Assembly: GCA_002367635.1 (NCBI GenBank)
Contig: DFDI01000090.1
Coordinates: 9,583 to 34,420 of the forward strand
Direction: 5' to 3'
Length of the DNA stretch: 24,838 bases
Source: Betaproteobacteria bacterium UBA3031
GTDB taxonomy: Bacteria > Pseudomonadota > Gammaproteobacteria > Burkholderiales > Eutrophovitaceae
Positions 7,700 to 15,885 of this stretch are shown here, piece after piece (position 1 is the first letter of the stretch; every line of letters starts with the position of its first letter). The notes under the pieces were generated by a model, which did not search any database, had not been told where the DNA came from, and worked only from the letters and a program-made list of their open reading frames with translations. Both the position numbers and the translations under genes were made by a program.

Positions 7700-8764
7700 A
7701 TGTTTTATAGAGAAGCCGGACAATTTAAGACAAGCTACAAGGCCGACCAGGCCGTTTTCCCCATATTTCAGGACAAAATATTTGTCGCCATTTGGCTCTT
7801 CATCGGTTTTGTTGTCGTACCGATGCTAGCCAGTGAGTATATGTTCAGAGCAATATTTATCCCGGTCATCATCATGGCGCTGGCCGCTATTGGTCTCAAC
7901 CTGCTCGTGGGTTATTGCGGACAAGTCTCGCTGGGGTCAGGAGCATTTATGGCAGTTGGCGCTTATGCTGCTTACAATTTCATGATTCGCGTGCCTGAGC
8001 TCAACCCATTAATTTGCTTTTTACTTGGCGGTCTTTCCGCCACAGTCGTCGGCGTTATTTTCGGCATTCCCAGCCTCAGGATAAAGGGATTTTATCTCGC
8101 GGTAGCGACACTTGCTCTCCAATTTTTCACTGACTGGACGTTCAGCCGAATCGATTGGTTTACCAACTACACCCCATCAGGCTCGATAGCGGTGCAGCCC
8201 ATCGAAGTCTTGGGCGTCGTATTTGACTCTCCCATAAGAAAATATTTTTTATGCTTGGTCTTTTTAGTCATTTTTACCATTATTGGAAAGAATATTGTCC
8301 GAGGTCGAATAGGCAGAGCTTGGATGGCGACTCGCGACATGGATGTCGCCGCCGAAATCATAGGGATACGACCGGTATACGCCAAACTGTCTGCATTTGC
8401 CGTGAGTTCATTTTTCATTGGTGTCGCTGGCGCCCTTTGGGCATTTGTACATTTGGGCTCTTGGGAGCCACTTGCGTTTGATATCAATCTATCGTTCAGC
8501 ATACTTTTCATGGTGATCATTGGGGGGTTGGGCTCAATCGTAGGCGGCATGCTTGGTGCGGCTTTCATCACATTGTTGCCTCTGTTTCTCAACCAACTCC
8601 CTGTGTGGCTGGGGATCAATATATCCACCGCTATGATTTCGCACTTGGAATTTATGATTTTTGGTGCGTTAATTATTTTCTTTTTAGCAGTCGAACCGCT
8701 GGGTCTCGCAAGGATTTGGCAAATTACCAAAGAAAAGCTCCGTTTGTGGCCGTTCCCACACTAA
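7700..8764 (+). CDS. ABC transporter permease, LivM-like
   Basis: This is the second membrane subunit of the importer, 354 residues with about ten hydrophobic segments. LivM marks are the ALAAIGLNLLVGYCGQVSLG block near residues 56-75 with SGAFMAVGAYAAY after it, the FGIPSLRIKGFYLAVATLA stretch, the ATPase-contact loop GRAWMATRDMDVAAEIIGI, and the FMVIIGGLGSIVGGMLGA segment. The N-terminal REAGQFKTSY extension resembles, from memory, LivM proteins of similar ligase-linked clusters and supports the start at 7700. It is followed 61 bp later by the solute-binding protein. Confidence 0.9.
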   Translation: MFYREAGQFKTSYKADQAVFPIFQDKIFVAIWLFIGFVVVPMLASEYMFRAIFIPVIIMALAAIGLNLLVGYCGQVSLGSGAFMAVGAYAAYNFMIRVPELNPLICFLLGGLSATVVGVIFGIPSLRIKGFYLAVATLALQFFTDWTFSRIDWFTNYTPSGSIAVQPIEVLGVVFDSPIRKYFLCLVFLVIFTIIGKNIVRGRIGRAWMATRDMDVAAEIIGIRPVYAKLSAFAVSSFFIGVAGALWAFVHLGSWEPLAFDINLSFSILFMVIIGGLGSIVGGMLGAAFITLLPLFLNQLPVWLGINISTAMISHLEFMIFGALIIFFLAVEPLGLARIWQITKEKLRLWPFPH

Positions 8765-8825
8765 GAATATGCGAACGAATCAGTGATATAAAATCAGTCA
8801 GCACACCTTATCGAGGAGAAAGTTT

Positions 8826-10208
8826 ATGAACCACAGTCTTTTATTTAGAGCACTTTTGATTTGCGTGCCGCTCGCTATTGGCGGATGCGGTCAAGATTCT
8901 GGTACCGACACAGGCACTTCTACCGGAAACCAGTCTAACGCGGAAGGGGTCATCGTCGACGTATCCGATCCTAACGCACAATTTGTCCCGGTTCTTTCCT
9001 ATCGAACAGGTGCCTATGCGCCCAATGGGACTCCGGTTGCTAATGGTTTTACTGATTATTTGAAACTTATTAATGCAAGAGATGGTGGCATCAATGGGGT
9101 CAAGATTAGCTTTGAGGAATGTGAGACTGGCTACTCCACGTCACGGAGTATTGAGTGTTACGAGCGGCTAAAAGGTCAAGGGCCAACCGGGGCGGCTGTT
9201 TTCAATCCTATGTCTACAGGGGCAACATTCGCAATTACAGAAAAAGCGCCTGTTGATAAAATTCCGCTGATCACTATGGGCTATGGCAGGTCTGAGTCCC
9301 GCAATGGTGGGGTATTCCCATGGAATTTCCCGATCTACGGCACGTATTGGACTGCTGCTGATATTTTAATCACGCACTTGGGCAACATCAATGGTGGTCT
9401 TAATAATCTGAAAGGGAAAAAAATTGCGTTGGTCTATCACGACTCGCCTTTCGGCAAAGAACCAATCCCGTTACTGGAAAAACGCGCAAGCATGCTCGGC
9501 TTTGAGCTGCTCTCTATTCCTGTTACCCACCCTGGCGTAGAACAAAAATCCGCTTGGACAATGATAAGAAAAGAACAGCCTGATTATGTATTGCTTTGGG
9601 GTTGGGGTGTTATGAACTCAACGGCCATTAAAGAAGCTACTGGCGTCAGATACCCTCGCGATCAAATGTATGGGATTTGGTGGGCCGGTTCTGAGCCCGA
9701 CGTTAGACCGGCCGCAGCAGATGCCGTGGGCTATCAAGCCATTTCTATGGTTTCATCTGGCCAGGCACAAGTGCACAAAGATATCCTGAGCTACCTCTAT
9801 GACAAAGGTCTGGGTTCTGGTGAGAGAGAAGGAGTTGGAGAAGTGCTATATAACGTAGCCATAATTAATGCTGCCCTGGTGGTTGAGTCTATTCGAACCG
9901 CGCAGTCTAAGTATGGTGACAAACCGTTGACAGGAGAGGAAGTCCGCTGGGGTATTGAGAATTTAGATATCACGGAAGAAACCATAGAGAAATTAGGCCT
10001 CACGGGTTACATGTACCCACTGAGCCTAAGCTGCTCAGATCATGAGGGGAAACGTGCGGCTCGACTTCATCGATGGAATGGTGAATCTTGGGAATATTCT
10101 ACGGATTGGATAACAGCCGATGATAGCGTTATTCAACCTATGGTTAGAAGTGCTTCGGATACCTACGCTAAAGAGGCGGGGATCCCAACTAACGCTTGCG
10201 ATAGCTAA
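8826..10208 (+). CDS. ABC transporter solute-binding lipoprotein (Peripla_BP_6 type)
   Basis: This is the type I periplasmic binding protein of the importer. The N-terminus is a lipoprotein signal: charged start, hydrophobic core and lipobox AIGGC with Cys21 as the lipidation site, followed by a Ser/Thr/Gly-rich tether. The mature part has the family-like DYLKLINARDGGINGVKI stretch and the ECETGYSTSRSIECYERL segment. Cys99, Cys111, Cys403 and Cys458 in the mature protein could form two disulphides. At 460 residues it is longer than LivJ/LivK (about 370). GAGGAGAA at 8813-8820 is a strong ribosome binding site that fixes the start. A membrane-anchored receptor is somewhat unusual for gram-negative LivJ-type proteins. 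The ligand is unknown; an organic acid is the inference from the neighbouring ligases. Confidence 0.88.
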   Translation: MNHSLLFRALLICVPLAIGGCGQDSGTDTGTSTGNQSNAEGVIVDVSDPNAQFVPVLSYRTGAYAPNGTPVANGFTDYLKLINARDGGINGVKISFEECETGYSTSRSIECYERLKGQGPTGAAVFNPMSTGATFAITEKAPVDKIPLITMGYGRSESRNGGVFPWNFPIYGTYWTAADILITHLGNINGGLNNLKGKKIALVYHDSPFGKEPIPLLEKRASMLGFELLSIPVTHPGVEQKSAWTMIRKEQPDYVLLWGWGVMNSTAIKEATGVRYPRDQMYGIWWAGSEPDVRPAAADAVGYQAISMVSSGQAQVHKDILSYLYDKGLGSGEREGVGEVLYNVAIINAALVVESIRTAQSKYGDKPLTGEEVRWGIENLDITEETIEKLGLTGYMYPLSLSCSDHEGKRAARLHRWNGESWEYSTDWITADDSVIQPMVRSASDTYAKEAGIPTNACDS

Positions 10209-10237
10209 AAAATTAATACACTGGTTAAGGACTGAGA

Positions 10238-11059
10238 ATGACGGAGATTACCCACAACGCAAATATACTTTCGGTTAAAAACATCGAAGTTATTTACGAT
10301 CACGTCATTCTCGTACTAAAGGGCGTTTCGCTAGACGTCCCCGAAGGTTCCATCGTTGCCTTACTTGGGGGAAATGGAGCGGGGAAATCAACCACGCTTA
10401 AATCCATTTCCAATTTGCTGGGCGCGGAACGTGGGAATGTGACAAAAGGATCGATTATTTTTAAAGATGAAAGAATTGATCAACTCAACCCGTCTACTGT
10501 TGTAAAAAAAGGAATAGTGCAGGTTATGGAAGGTAGGCATTGCTTTGCCCACCTTACCGTTGAAGAAAATTTACTCACTGGCGCATTTACTCGCAGGGTT
10601 TCACGTAAGGAGATCGCCGATAGCCTAGAACGGGTCTATGCCTATTTCCCGAGACTCAAGCAGCGTCGCTCTAGTTTGGCTGGGTTCACTTCGGGTGGGG
10701 AGCAACAAATGACCGCAGTGGGGCGCGCACTCATGGCAAAACCAAAAATGATTTTGCTTGATGAACCCTCTATGGGCCTCGCGCCACAAATTGTCGCCGA
10801 AATCTTCGAGATTGTTGAGGATCTCAACAAAAAAGAAAATGTCAGCTTTTTATTAGCTGAACAGAACACCACCGTAGCACTGCGTCATGCCGACTACGGA
10901 TATATTCTTGAAAACGGGCGTATTGTAATGAACGGGCCCGCCCATGAATTAGCCAATAACGAGGACGTAAAAGAATTTTATCTTGGCATCTCGGGGGCAG
11001 GAAGAAAAAACTTTAAAGACGGTAAGCATTACAGACGGCGAAAACGCTGGCTTGCCTAA
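10238..11059 (+). CDS. ABC transporter ATP-binding protein, LivF-like
   Basis: This is the second ATPase of the importer, 273 residues. Walker A GGNGAGKST spans 44-52, the Q-loop is VQVMEGR near 94-100, the signature is TSGGEQQ at 151-157, and Walker B is ILLDEP at 172-177. A glutamine (LAEQN) takes the switch-histidine place, as is usual in LivF. The C-terminal tail GRKNFKDGKHYRRRKRWLA is basic and longer than in E. coli LivF (about 237 residues). TAAGG at 10226-10230 is a good ribosome binding site. It is placed between the receptor and the PaaK-like gene, consistent with a single transcript. Confidence 0.9.
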   Translation: MTEITHNANILSVKNIEVIYDHVILVLKGVSLDVPEGSIVALLGGNGAGKSTTLKSISNLLGAERGNVTKGSIIFKDERIDQLNPSTVVKKGIVQVMEGRHCFAHLTVEENLLTGAFTRRVSRKEIADSLERVYAYFPRLKQRRSSLAGFTSGGEQQMTAVGRALMAKPKMILLDEPSMGLAPQIVAEIFEIVEDLNKKENVSFLLAEQNTTVALRHADYGYILENGRIVMNGPAHELANNEDVKEFYLGISGAGRKNFKDGKHYRRRKRWLA

Positions 11060-11131
11060 AAATAAGATTAAGCATTCTGAAAATCCACCAGTATATTTTT
11101 TTGCACAAATCAATTAGTGTAAGGAGCACAC

Positions 11132-12379
11132 ATGAGCGATCACAACCCGTTTCTAGATTTATCTGAAACGCGGACCGATGATGAGCGCGAAGCCCAGCTT
11201 CTTGCGCGCCTTAAGAAACAAGTCGGTCATGCGCAAAAAAACTCAGAATATTTTAAGGAGCGCCTTAAGGGAATTAACCCAAATTCACTGATTGACCGAG
11301 AATCAATCTGTCAAATTCCCGTTACCCGTAAAGCCGACCTTAAGGCCATACAAGCGAAGGCTCCACCATTTGGTGGATTAACAACATCGCCCATTAGTAA
11401 ACTTGCCCGTTTATTTTCATCTCCAGGCCCCATCTATGAGCCGCAGGCTGTGGATGAAGACTTTTGGCGCTTCAAAAGAGCGTTGTACGCCGTCGGGGTT
11501 AGATGTGGTAGTTTGGTCTACAACACCTTTTCCTATCATTTCACGCCAGCGGGCTTCATGGCGGACTTTGGGGCTAGAGCGCTCGGTTGTGCCGTCTTTC
11601 CAGCCGGTGTTGGGCAGACTGAATTACAAGTACAAACGATTGCTGAGATCCGACCTGATGTCTATACGGGCACCCCATCATTTCTCAAGATCTTAATAGA
11701 AAAAAGCAGCGAACTTGGGCTAGATTTATCCAGTCTGAAAAGAGGCATTGTCGGTGGCGAGGCCTTGCTCCCCAGCGCTAGGCAACTATTTCAAGATCAT
11801 AATATAGATATTCGACAAACCTACGCGACAGCTGACGTAGGTCTTATTGCTTATGAAACCATCCCTGACGATGGGTTAATCATCGATGAGGAGGCACTCG
11901 TTGAAATTGTAAGACCGGGTAGCGATGAATCCGTTGCCGAAGGCGAGGTTGGGGAAGTGGTTGTAACTATCTTCTCCGATGTATATCCCCTTATTCGATT
12001 TGGCACCGGGGATTTATCCATGTTCATTTCTGGGCAAAGCGCCTGCGGTCGTACTAATCGAAGGCTAAAAGGTTGGATGGGGCGAGCCGACCAGACCACG
12101 AAAGTAAAGGGAATGTTCGTTCACCCTGAGCAGGTCAATGCCATCGCAAAACGCCATCAAGAAATCACATACGCCAAACTCATTGTCGAACATGACTCCG
12201 ATCACAATGACGTCATGACGCTTCAGTGTGAGTCACGGACTGAGAGTTCAGAGCTTACCGCTGCAATTGTTACATCTATTCGTGACCTTACTAAGTTACG
12301 AGGTGGTGTCGCCTATGTTTCTGCAGGGTCGTTAGCGCGAGATGGCAAAGTGATTGATGATCGCCGAAAATACGATTAA
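11132..12379 (+). CDS. PaaK-like phenylacetate-CoA ligase family protein with altered nucleotide loop
   Basis: This is a 415-residue adenylate-forming enzyme relative similar to phenylacetate-CoA ligase. PaaK-like traits are the N-terminal QKNSEYFKERL with IPVTRKADL, the TGTPSFLKILIE segment, IVGGEALLPSARQLF, TYATADVGLIAYE in the A5 position, YPLIRFGTGDLS, and GWMGRADQTTKVKGMFVHPEQV near the C-terminal domain. The region that should hold the SSGTTGKP phosphate loop instead reads SSPGPIYEP from residue 96, lacking the Thr/Gly/Lys series. It is therefore either a divergent subfamily with another nucleotide-binding mode or a protein without ligase activity. AAGGAG at 11121-11126 sets the start. 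It closes the transporter block and is followed by the AhpD-like gene. Confidence 0.82.
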   Translation: MSDHNPFLDLSETRTDDEREAQLLARLKKQVGHAQKNSEYFKERLKGINPNSLIDRESICQIPVTRKADLKAIQAKAPPFGGLTTSPISKLARLFSSPGPIYEPQAVDEDFWRFKRALYAVGVRCGSLVYNTFSYHFTPAGFMADFGARALGCAVFPAGVGQTELQVQTIAEIRPDVYTGTPSFLKILIEKSSELGLDLSSLKRGIVGGEALLPSARQLFQDHNIDIRQTYATADVGLIAYETIPDDGLIIDEEALVEIVRPGSDESVAEGEVGEVVVTIFSDVYPLIRFGTGDLSMFISGQSACGRTNRRLKGWMGRADQTTKVKGMFVHPEQVNAIAKRHQEITYAKLIVEHDSDHNDVMTLQCESRTESSELTAAIVTSIRDLTKLRGGVAYVSAGSLARDGKVIDDRRKYD

Positions 12380-12417
12380 TTCCAGCACCAAGAAGCTCAC
12401 TATGGATACCGAACATC

Positions 12418-13005
12418 ATGACTATTAAGCCCGTAAGCGAATACCCAGTGCCGACGTTGGAGTCGTTGCCAACAGATATCCGAGAAATAATTCTTGCGGT
12501 CCAAGAAAAGGCAGGGTTTATTCCCAATGTGTTTCTTACTCTCGCGCATCGCCCCGATGAATTTAGGGCGTTCTTTGCCTACCATGATGCGCTCATGTTG
12601 CGTGACAGCGGATTAAGCAAAGCTGAGAAGGAAATGATCGTGGTCGCCACAAGTGGTGTGAATCGTTGTATTTACTGTGTCGTGGCACACGGTGCCGTGT
12701 TACGGATCTACCAGAGAGACCCCCTGGTCTCGGACCAAATTGCGATTGACCACAAAAAGGCCGACATCACCGAAAAGCAAAAAGTAATGCTCGATTTTGC
12801 AATCAAACTCGCCCGAACACCCGAACTGGTTGATCCTTCAGACCATCAGCAATTGAAGAAGCAAGGTTTCAGCGCTGAGGATATATGGGATATCGGCGGC
12901 ATTACTGCATTTTTTGCGCTCTCCAACAGAATGGCTCATTTGATAGAGATGCGCGCTAATGAGGAGTTTTACATGATGGGCAGGGTCCCCAAATCAAAAT
13001 CTTAA
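12418..13005 (+). CDS. AhpD/carboxymuconolactone decarboxylase family, peroxidase-related protein
   Basis: This 195-residue protein is of the alkylhydroperoxidase D-like 'peroxidase-related' family. The redox motif is Cys84-x2-Cys87-x3-His91 within NRCIYCVVAHG, preceded by the helix KAEKEMIVVATSG. Members can reduce peroxides through the Cys pair, but for most the substrate is unknown. It starts 38 bp after the PaaK-like stop and is the last gene before a 173-bp non-coding gap, so it is plausibly the tail of the transporter-ligase operon. No good ribosome binding site precedes ATG 12418; an upstream ATG at 12402 is out of frame and closes after eight codons. A role in protecting against oxidants formed during the catabolism is inference. 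Confidence 0.85.
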   Translation: MTIKPVSEYPVPTLESLPTDIREIILAVQEKAGFIPNVFLTLAHRPDEFRAFFAYHDALMLRDSGLSKAEKEMIVVATSGVNRCIYCVVAHGAVLRIYQRDPLVSDQIAIDHKKADITEKQKVMLDFAIKLARTPELVDPSDHQQLKKQGFSAEDIWDIGGITAFFALSNRMAHLIEMRANEEFYMMGRVPKSKS

Positions 13006-13075
13006 AGCTAAAAAGCATATTTATTCCAAATATAATGAGTCATTCATTCTAATAAAGAATAAATTAGTTGATTTT

Positions 13076-13106
13076 TTGCTTTAAAAATTATGCCTCCTTG
13101 TATAAT
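13076..13106 (+). promoter_or_regulatory. Predicted sigma70 promoter of aceE
   Basis: The gap 13006-13178 is strongly AT-rich. It holds a perfect TATAAT at 13101-13106, with TTGCTT at 13076-13081 as a weak -35 box at nineteen bases, slightly long. It leaves a leader of about 65 bases before aceE. No PdhR-like palindrome (AATTGGT-N3-ACCAATT) was found. No other feature is seen in this gap apart from a weak AT-only inverted repeat. Confidence 0.45.
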
Positions 13107-13178
13107 TTCTTAATATGGAAAATTGATTCTGGGCAATAAAGCTCTTCGAAGTAAAAAATCAAAACTAAGGAACCATAA

Positions 13179-15839
13179 ATGGCGTCATACGACCAAGACC
13201 CTCAAGAAACCCGAGAATGGCTGGATGCGTTAGAAGGGGTCTTAGCTACCGAAGGCCCCGAGAGGGCCCACTTTATTCTCGAGCAACTAATTGAGAAAGG
13301 CCGTCGTTCCGGAGCATTTCTTCCTTACACAGCGAATACTGCTTACATCAATACAATCCCGCCATCCAAAGAGGATAAATCTCCCGGGGATCACGAACTA
13401 GAGCACAAAATTCGCAACTACGTTCGATGGAATGCTGCCGCCATGGTTTTAAGGGCCAATAAAACCACGAATGTAGGCGGACACATCGCAAGCTTCGCGT
13501 CTGCGGCCACGCTCTACGATATTGGATTCAATCACTTTTGGCACTCTCCCTCCGAGGCGCATGGCGGTGACTTAATTTTTGCACAAGGACATTCTGCTAC
13601 GGGGGTGTACGCCAGAGCGTTCATGCTCGGTCGATTAACCAAAGAGCAAATGGACAAGTATCGCCAAGAAGTGGACGGCGATGGTTTATCGTCCTATCCA
13701 CATCCTTGGCTCATGCCTGATTTCTGGCAATTCCCAACGGTATCGATGGGCTTAGGTCCAATCATGGCAATCTACCAAGCTCGATTTATGAAGTACCTTC
13801 AAGATCGAGGTCTTGCAAACACTGAGGGTCGAAAAGTATGGTGCTTTATAGGTGATGGCGAAAGCGATGAGCCAGAAGCACTCGGAGCCATTGGTGTTGC
13901 CGCTCGTGAGAAACTCGATAACTTAATCTTTGTCGTGAACTGTAATCTGCAACGGCTAGATGGCCCAGTGCGCGGCAACGGAAAAATTATTCAAGAACTG
14001 GAGGCTGATTATAGGGGTTCGGGCTGGAATGTAATCAAGCTCATCTGGGGATCGTACTGGGATTCATTGATTGCTCGAGACACCAGCGGCATGTTACTGA
14101 AGCTCATGGATGAAACGGTTGATGGCGAGTATCAAACCTACAAGGCCAAAGACGGAGCTTACGTGCGTGAGCATTTCTTTGGCAAATATCCAGAGACACG
14201 CGATATGGTTTCCAACATGTCGGACGACGATGTATGGCGACTCAACCGAGGAGGGCATGATCCTTATAAGGTTTATGCTGCGTACTCAGCTGCGGTCAAA
14301 CATACTGGACAACCCACAGTCATCCTCGCAAAGACCATCAAGGGATATGGCATGGGCTCAGCCGGAGAAGCTCAAAACATCACCCATCAACAGAAAAAAA
14401 TGGGGACGACCTCATTAAAAGATTTCCGGGACCGTTTCAACCTACCCATAACCGACAGCGACATTGATGAAATCCCTTACCTCACCTTCCCGGATGATTC
14501 ACCAGAAGCTAAATACATGCACGAACGACGTGATGCACTCGGCGGATATCTTCCAACGCGAAGGATGAAAGGGGACACCCTCAAAGCACCACCCATTTCT
14601 GCATTTGATGCTCTACTAAAGGATTCTGGCGAACGAACGTTCTCTACAACTATGGCCTTTGTGCGAATCCTAGGCATACTTGTCAAAGACAAAACTCTCG
14701 GCAAGCGCGTTGTGCCTATTGTCCCCGATGAGTCACGCACTTTTGGCATGGAAGGGATGTTCAGGCAACTTGGCATATGGTCATCTGTTGGTCAGCTCTA
14801 CACCCCCGAAGATGCCGATCAATTAATGTTCTATAAAGAGGACAAGACGGGGCAAATACTGCAAGAGGGCATCAACGAGGCTGGGGCCATGTCATCTTGG
14901 ATTGCGGCTGCAACCTCCTATTCAACGCATGGAATCTCGATGGTTCCGTTCTACATTTACTACTCGATGTTTGGCTTCCAGCGAGTCGGGGATTTAGCCT
15001 GGGCCGCTGGTGATCAACGAGCGAGAGGGTTTTTGCTGGGCGGTACCGCAGGTCGAACCACACTTAACGGAGAAGGCTTGCAGCATGAAGACGGGCACAG
15101 CCATTTACTCTCGAGCACAATTCCGAACTGTATCTCCTATGACCCGACGTTCGCCTACGAATTAACGGTCATCATCCAAGACGGGCTTCGACGCATGCAC
15201 CAAGAACAGGAAGACGTCTTCTACTACATTACGGTTATGAACGAAAACTACGCACATCCTGAGCTACCGAAAGGTGCGGAGGAAGGTATTGTGCGCGGAA
15301 TGTATCCATTGCCCGCCCCGAAAAGTAAACTGAAGAAAGCCCCCAAAGTTCAACTTCTCGGCAGTGGCACCATACTGCTTGAGGTGATCGCGGCCCAAGC
15401 ACTACTGGAGCAAGATTTTGGAATTGTGGCAGACGTTTGGAGTTGTACCAGCTTCAATGAACTCAGACGGGACGGCATATCCACCGCACGTTGGAACATG
15501 CTGCACCCTGATGAAGATCGCAAACTCAGCTACGTGGAAGAGTGTCTCGGGAACACCGAAGGGCCTGTCATCGCAGCAACTGACTATATGAGAATCTTTG
15601 CAGATCAGATTCGACCCTACATTCTAAATAAAAACTACGTCGTGCTCGGCACAGACGGTTTTGGTCGATCCGATACCCGCGAAAAATTAAGAGATTTTTT
15701 TGAAGTTGACCGACGGTATGTCGTGATTGCAGCTCTATCCGCCCTTGTCGATGAGGGAGTCATTCCAAAAGGCACGGTAGGTGAGGCCATCAAAAAGTAT
15801 GGCATCAACCCAGACAAGCCAGAACCTACAACAGTCTAA
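13179..15839 (+). CDS. aceE: Pyruvate dehydrogenase E1 component (homodimeric type)
   Basis: AceE decarboxylates pyruvate with thiamine diphosphate and acetylates the lipoyl arm of E2. The 886-residue length matches the single-chain E1 of gammaproteobacteria. The thiamine-diphosphate motif GDGESDEPEALG begins near residue 225 and closes with NCN about 30 residues on. The N-terminal region YDQDPQETREWLDALEGVL is the E2-docking segment. RIPLIVPDESRTFGMEG-type sequence (here VPIVPDESRTFGMEGMF) and DEDGHSHLLSSTIPN-like sequence (here GLQHEDGHSHLLSSTIPN) are classical E1 blocks. AAGGAA just upstream supports the ATG. aceF follows after 46 bp, and the pair is almost certainly one transcript from the promoter in the preceding gap. 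Confidence 0.97.
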   Translation: MASYDQDPQETREWLDALEGVLATEGPERAHFILEQLIEKGRRSGAFLPYTANTAYINTIPPSKEDKSPGDHELEHKIRNYVRWNAAAMVLRANKTTNVGGHIASFASAATLYDIGFNHFWHSPSEAHGGDLIFAQGHSATGVYARAFMLGRLTKEQMDKYRQEVDGDGLSSYPHPWLMPDFWQFPTVSMGLGPIMAIYQARFMKYLQDRGLANTEGRKVWCFIGDGESDEPEALGAIGVAAREKLDNLIFVVNCNLQRLDGPVRGNGKIIQELEADYRGSGWNVIKLIWGSYWDSLIARDTSGMLLKLMDETVDGEYQTYKAKDGAYVREHFFGKYPETRDMVSNMSDDDVWRLNRGGHDPYKVYAAYSAAVKHTGQPTVILAKTIKGYGMGSAGEAQNITHQQKKMGTTSLKDFRDRFNLPITDSDIDEIPYLTFPDDSPEAKYMHERRDALGGYLPTRRMKGDTLKAPPISAFDALLKDSGERTFSTTMAFVRILGILVKDKTLGKRVVPIVPDESRTFGMEGMFRQLGIWSSVGQLYTPEDADQLMFYKEDKTGQILQEGINEAGAMSSWIAAATSYSTHGISMVPFYIYYSMFGFQRVGDLAWAAGDQRARGFLLGGTAGRTTLNGEGLQHEDGHSHLLSSTIPNCISYDPTFAYELTVIIQDGLRRMHQEQEDVFYYITVMNENYAHPELPKGAEEGIVRGMYPLPAPKSKLKKAPKVQLLGSGTILLEVIAAQALLEQDFGIVADVWSCTSFNELRRDGISTARWNMLHPDEDRKLSYVEECLGNTEGPVIAATDYMRIFADQIRPYILNKNYVVLGTDGFGRSDTREKLRDFFEVDRRYVVIAALSALVDEGVIPKGTVGEAIKKYGINPDKPEPTTV

Positions 15840-15885
15840 ACACACTACCATTTACTAAAAATTGAAGTAATGCAAAGGAATTCAC

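Noticed and set aside
8167..8730. 187-residue antisense reading frame in the LivM-like gene
   Set aside because: It is a shadow of the permease coding sequence; its Lys/Pro/Met-rich composition mirrors the hydrophobic codons on the other strand.
13042..13077. AT-rich inverted repeat followed by a T-run after the AhpD-like gene, as a terminator
   Set aside because: The arms (13042-13050 and 13056-13064) are nearly all A/T with one mismatch, and the T-run starts seven bases later; too weak for an intrinsic terminator.
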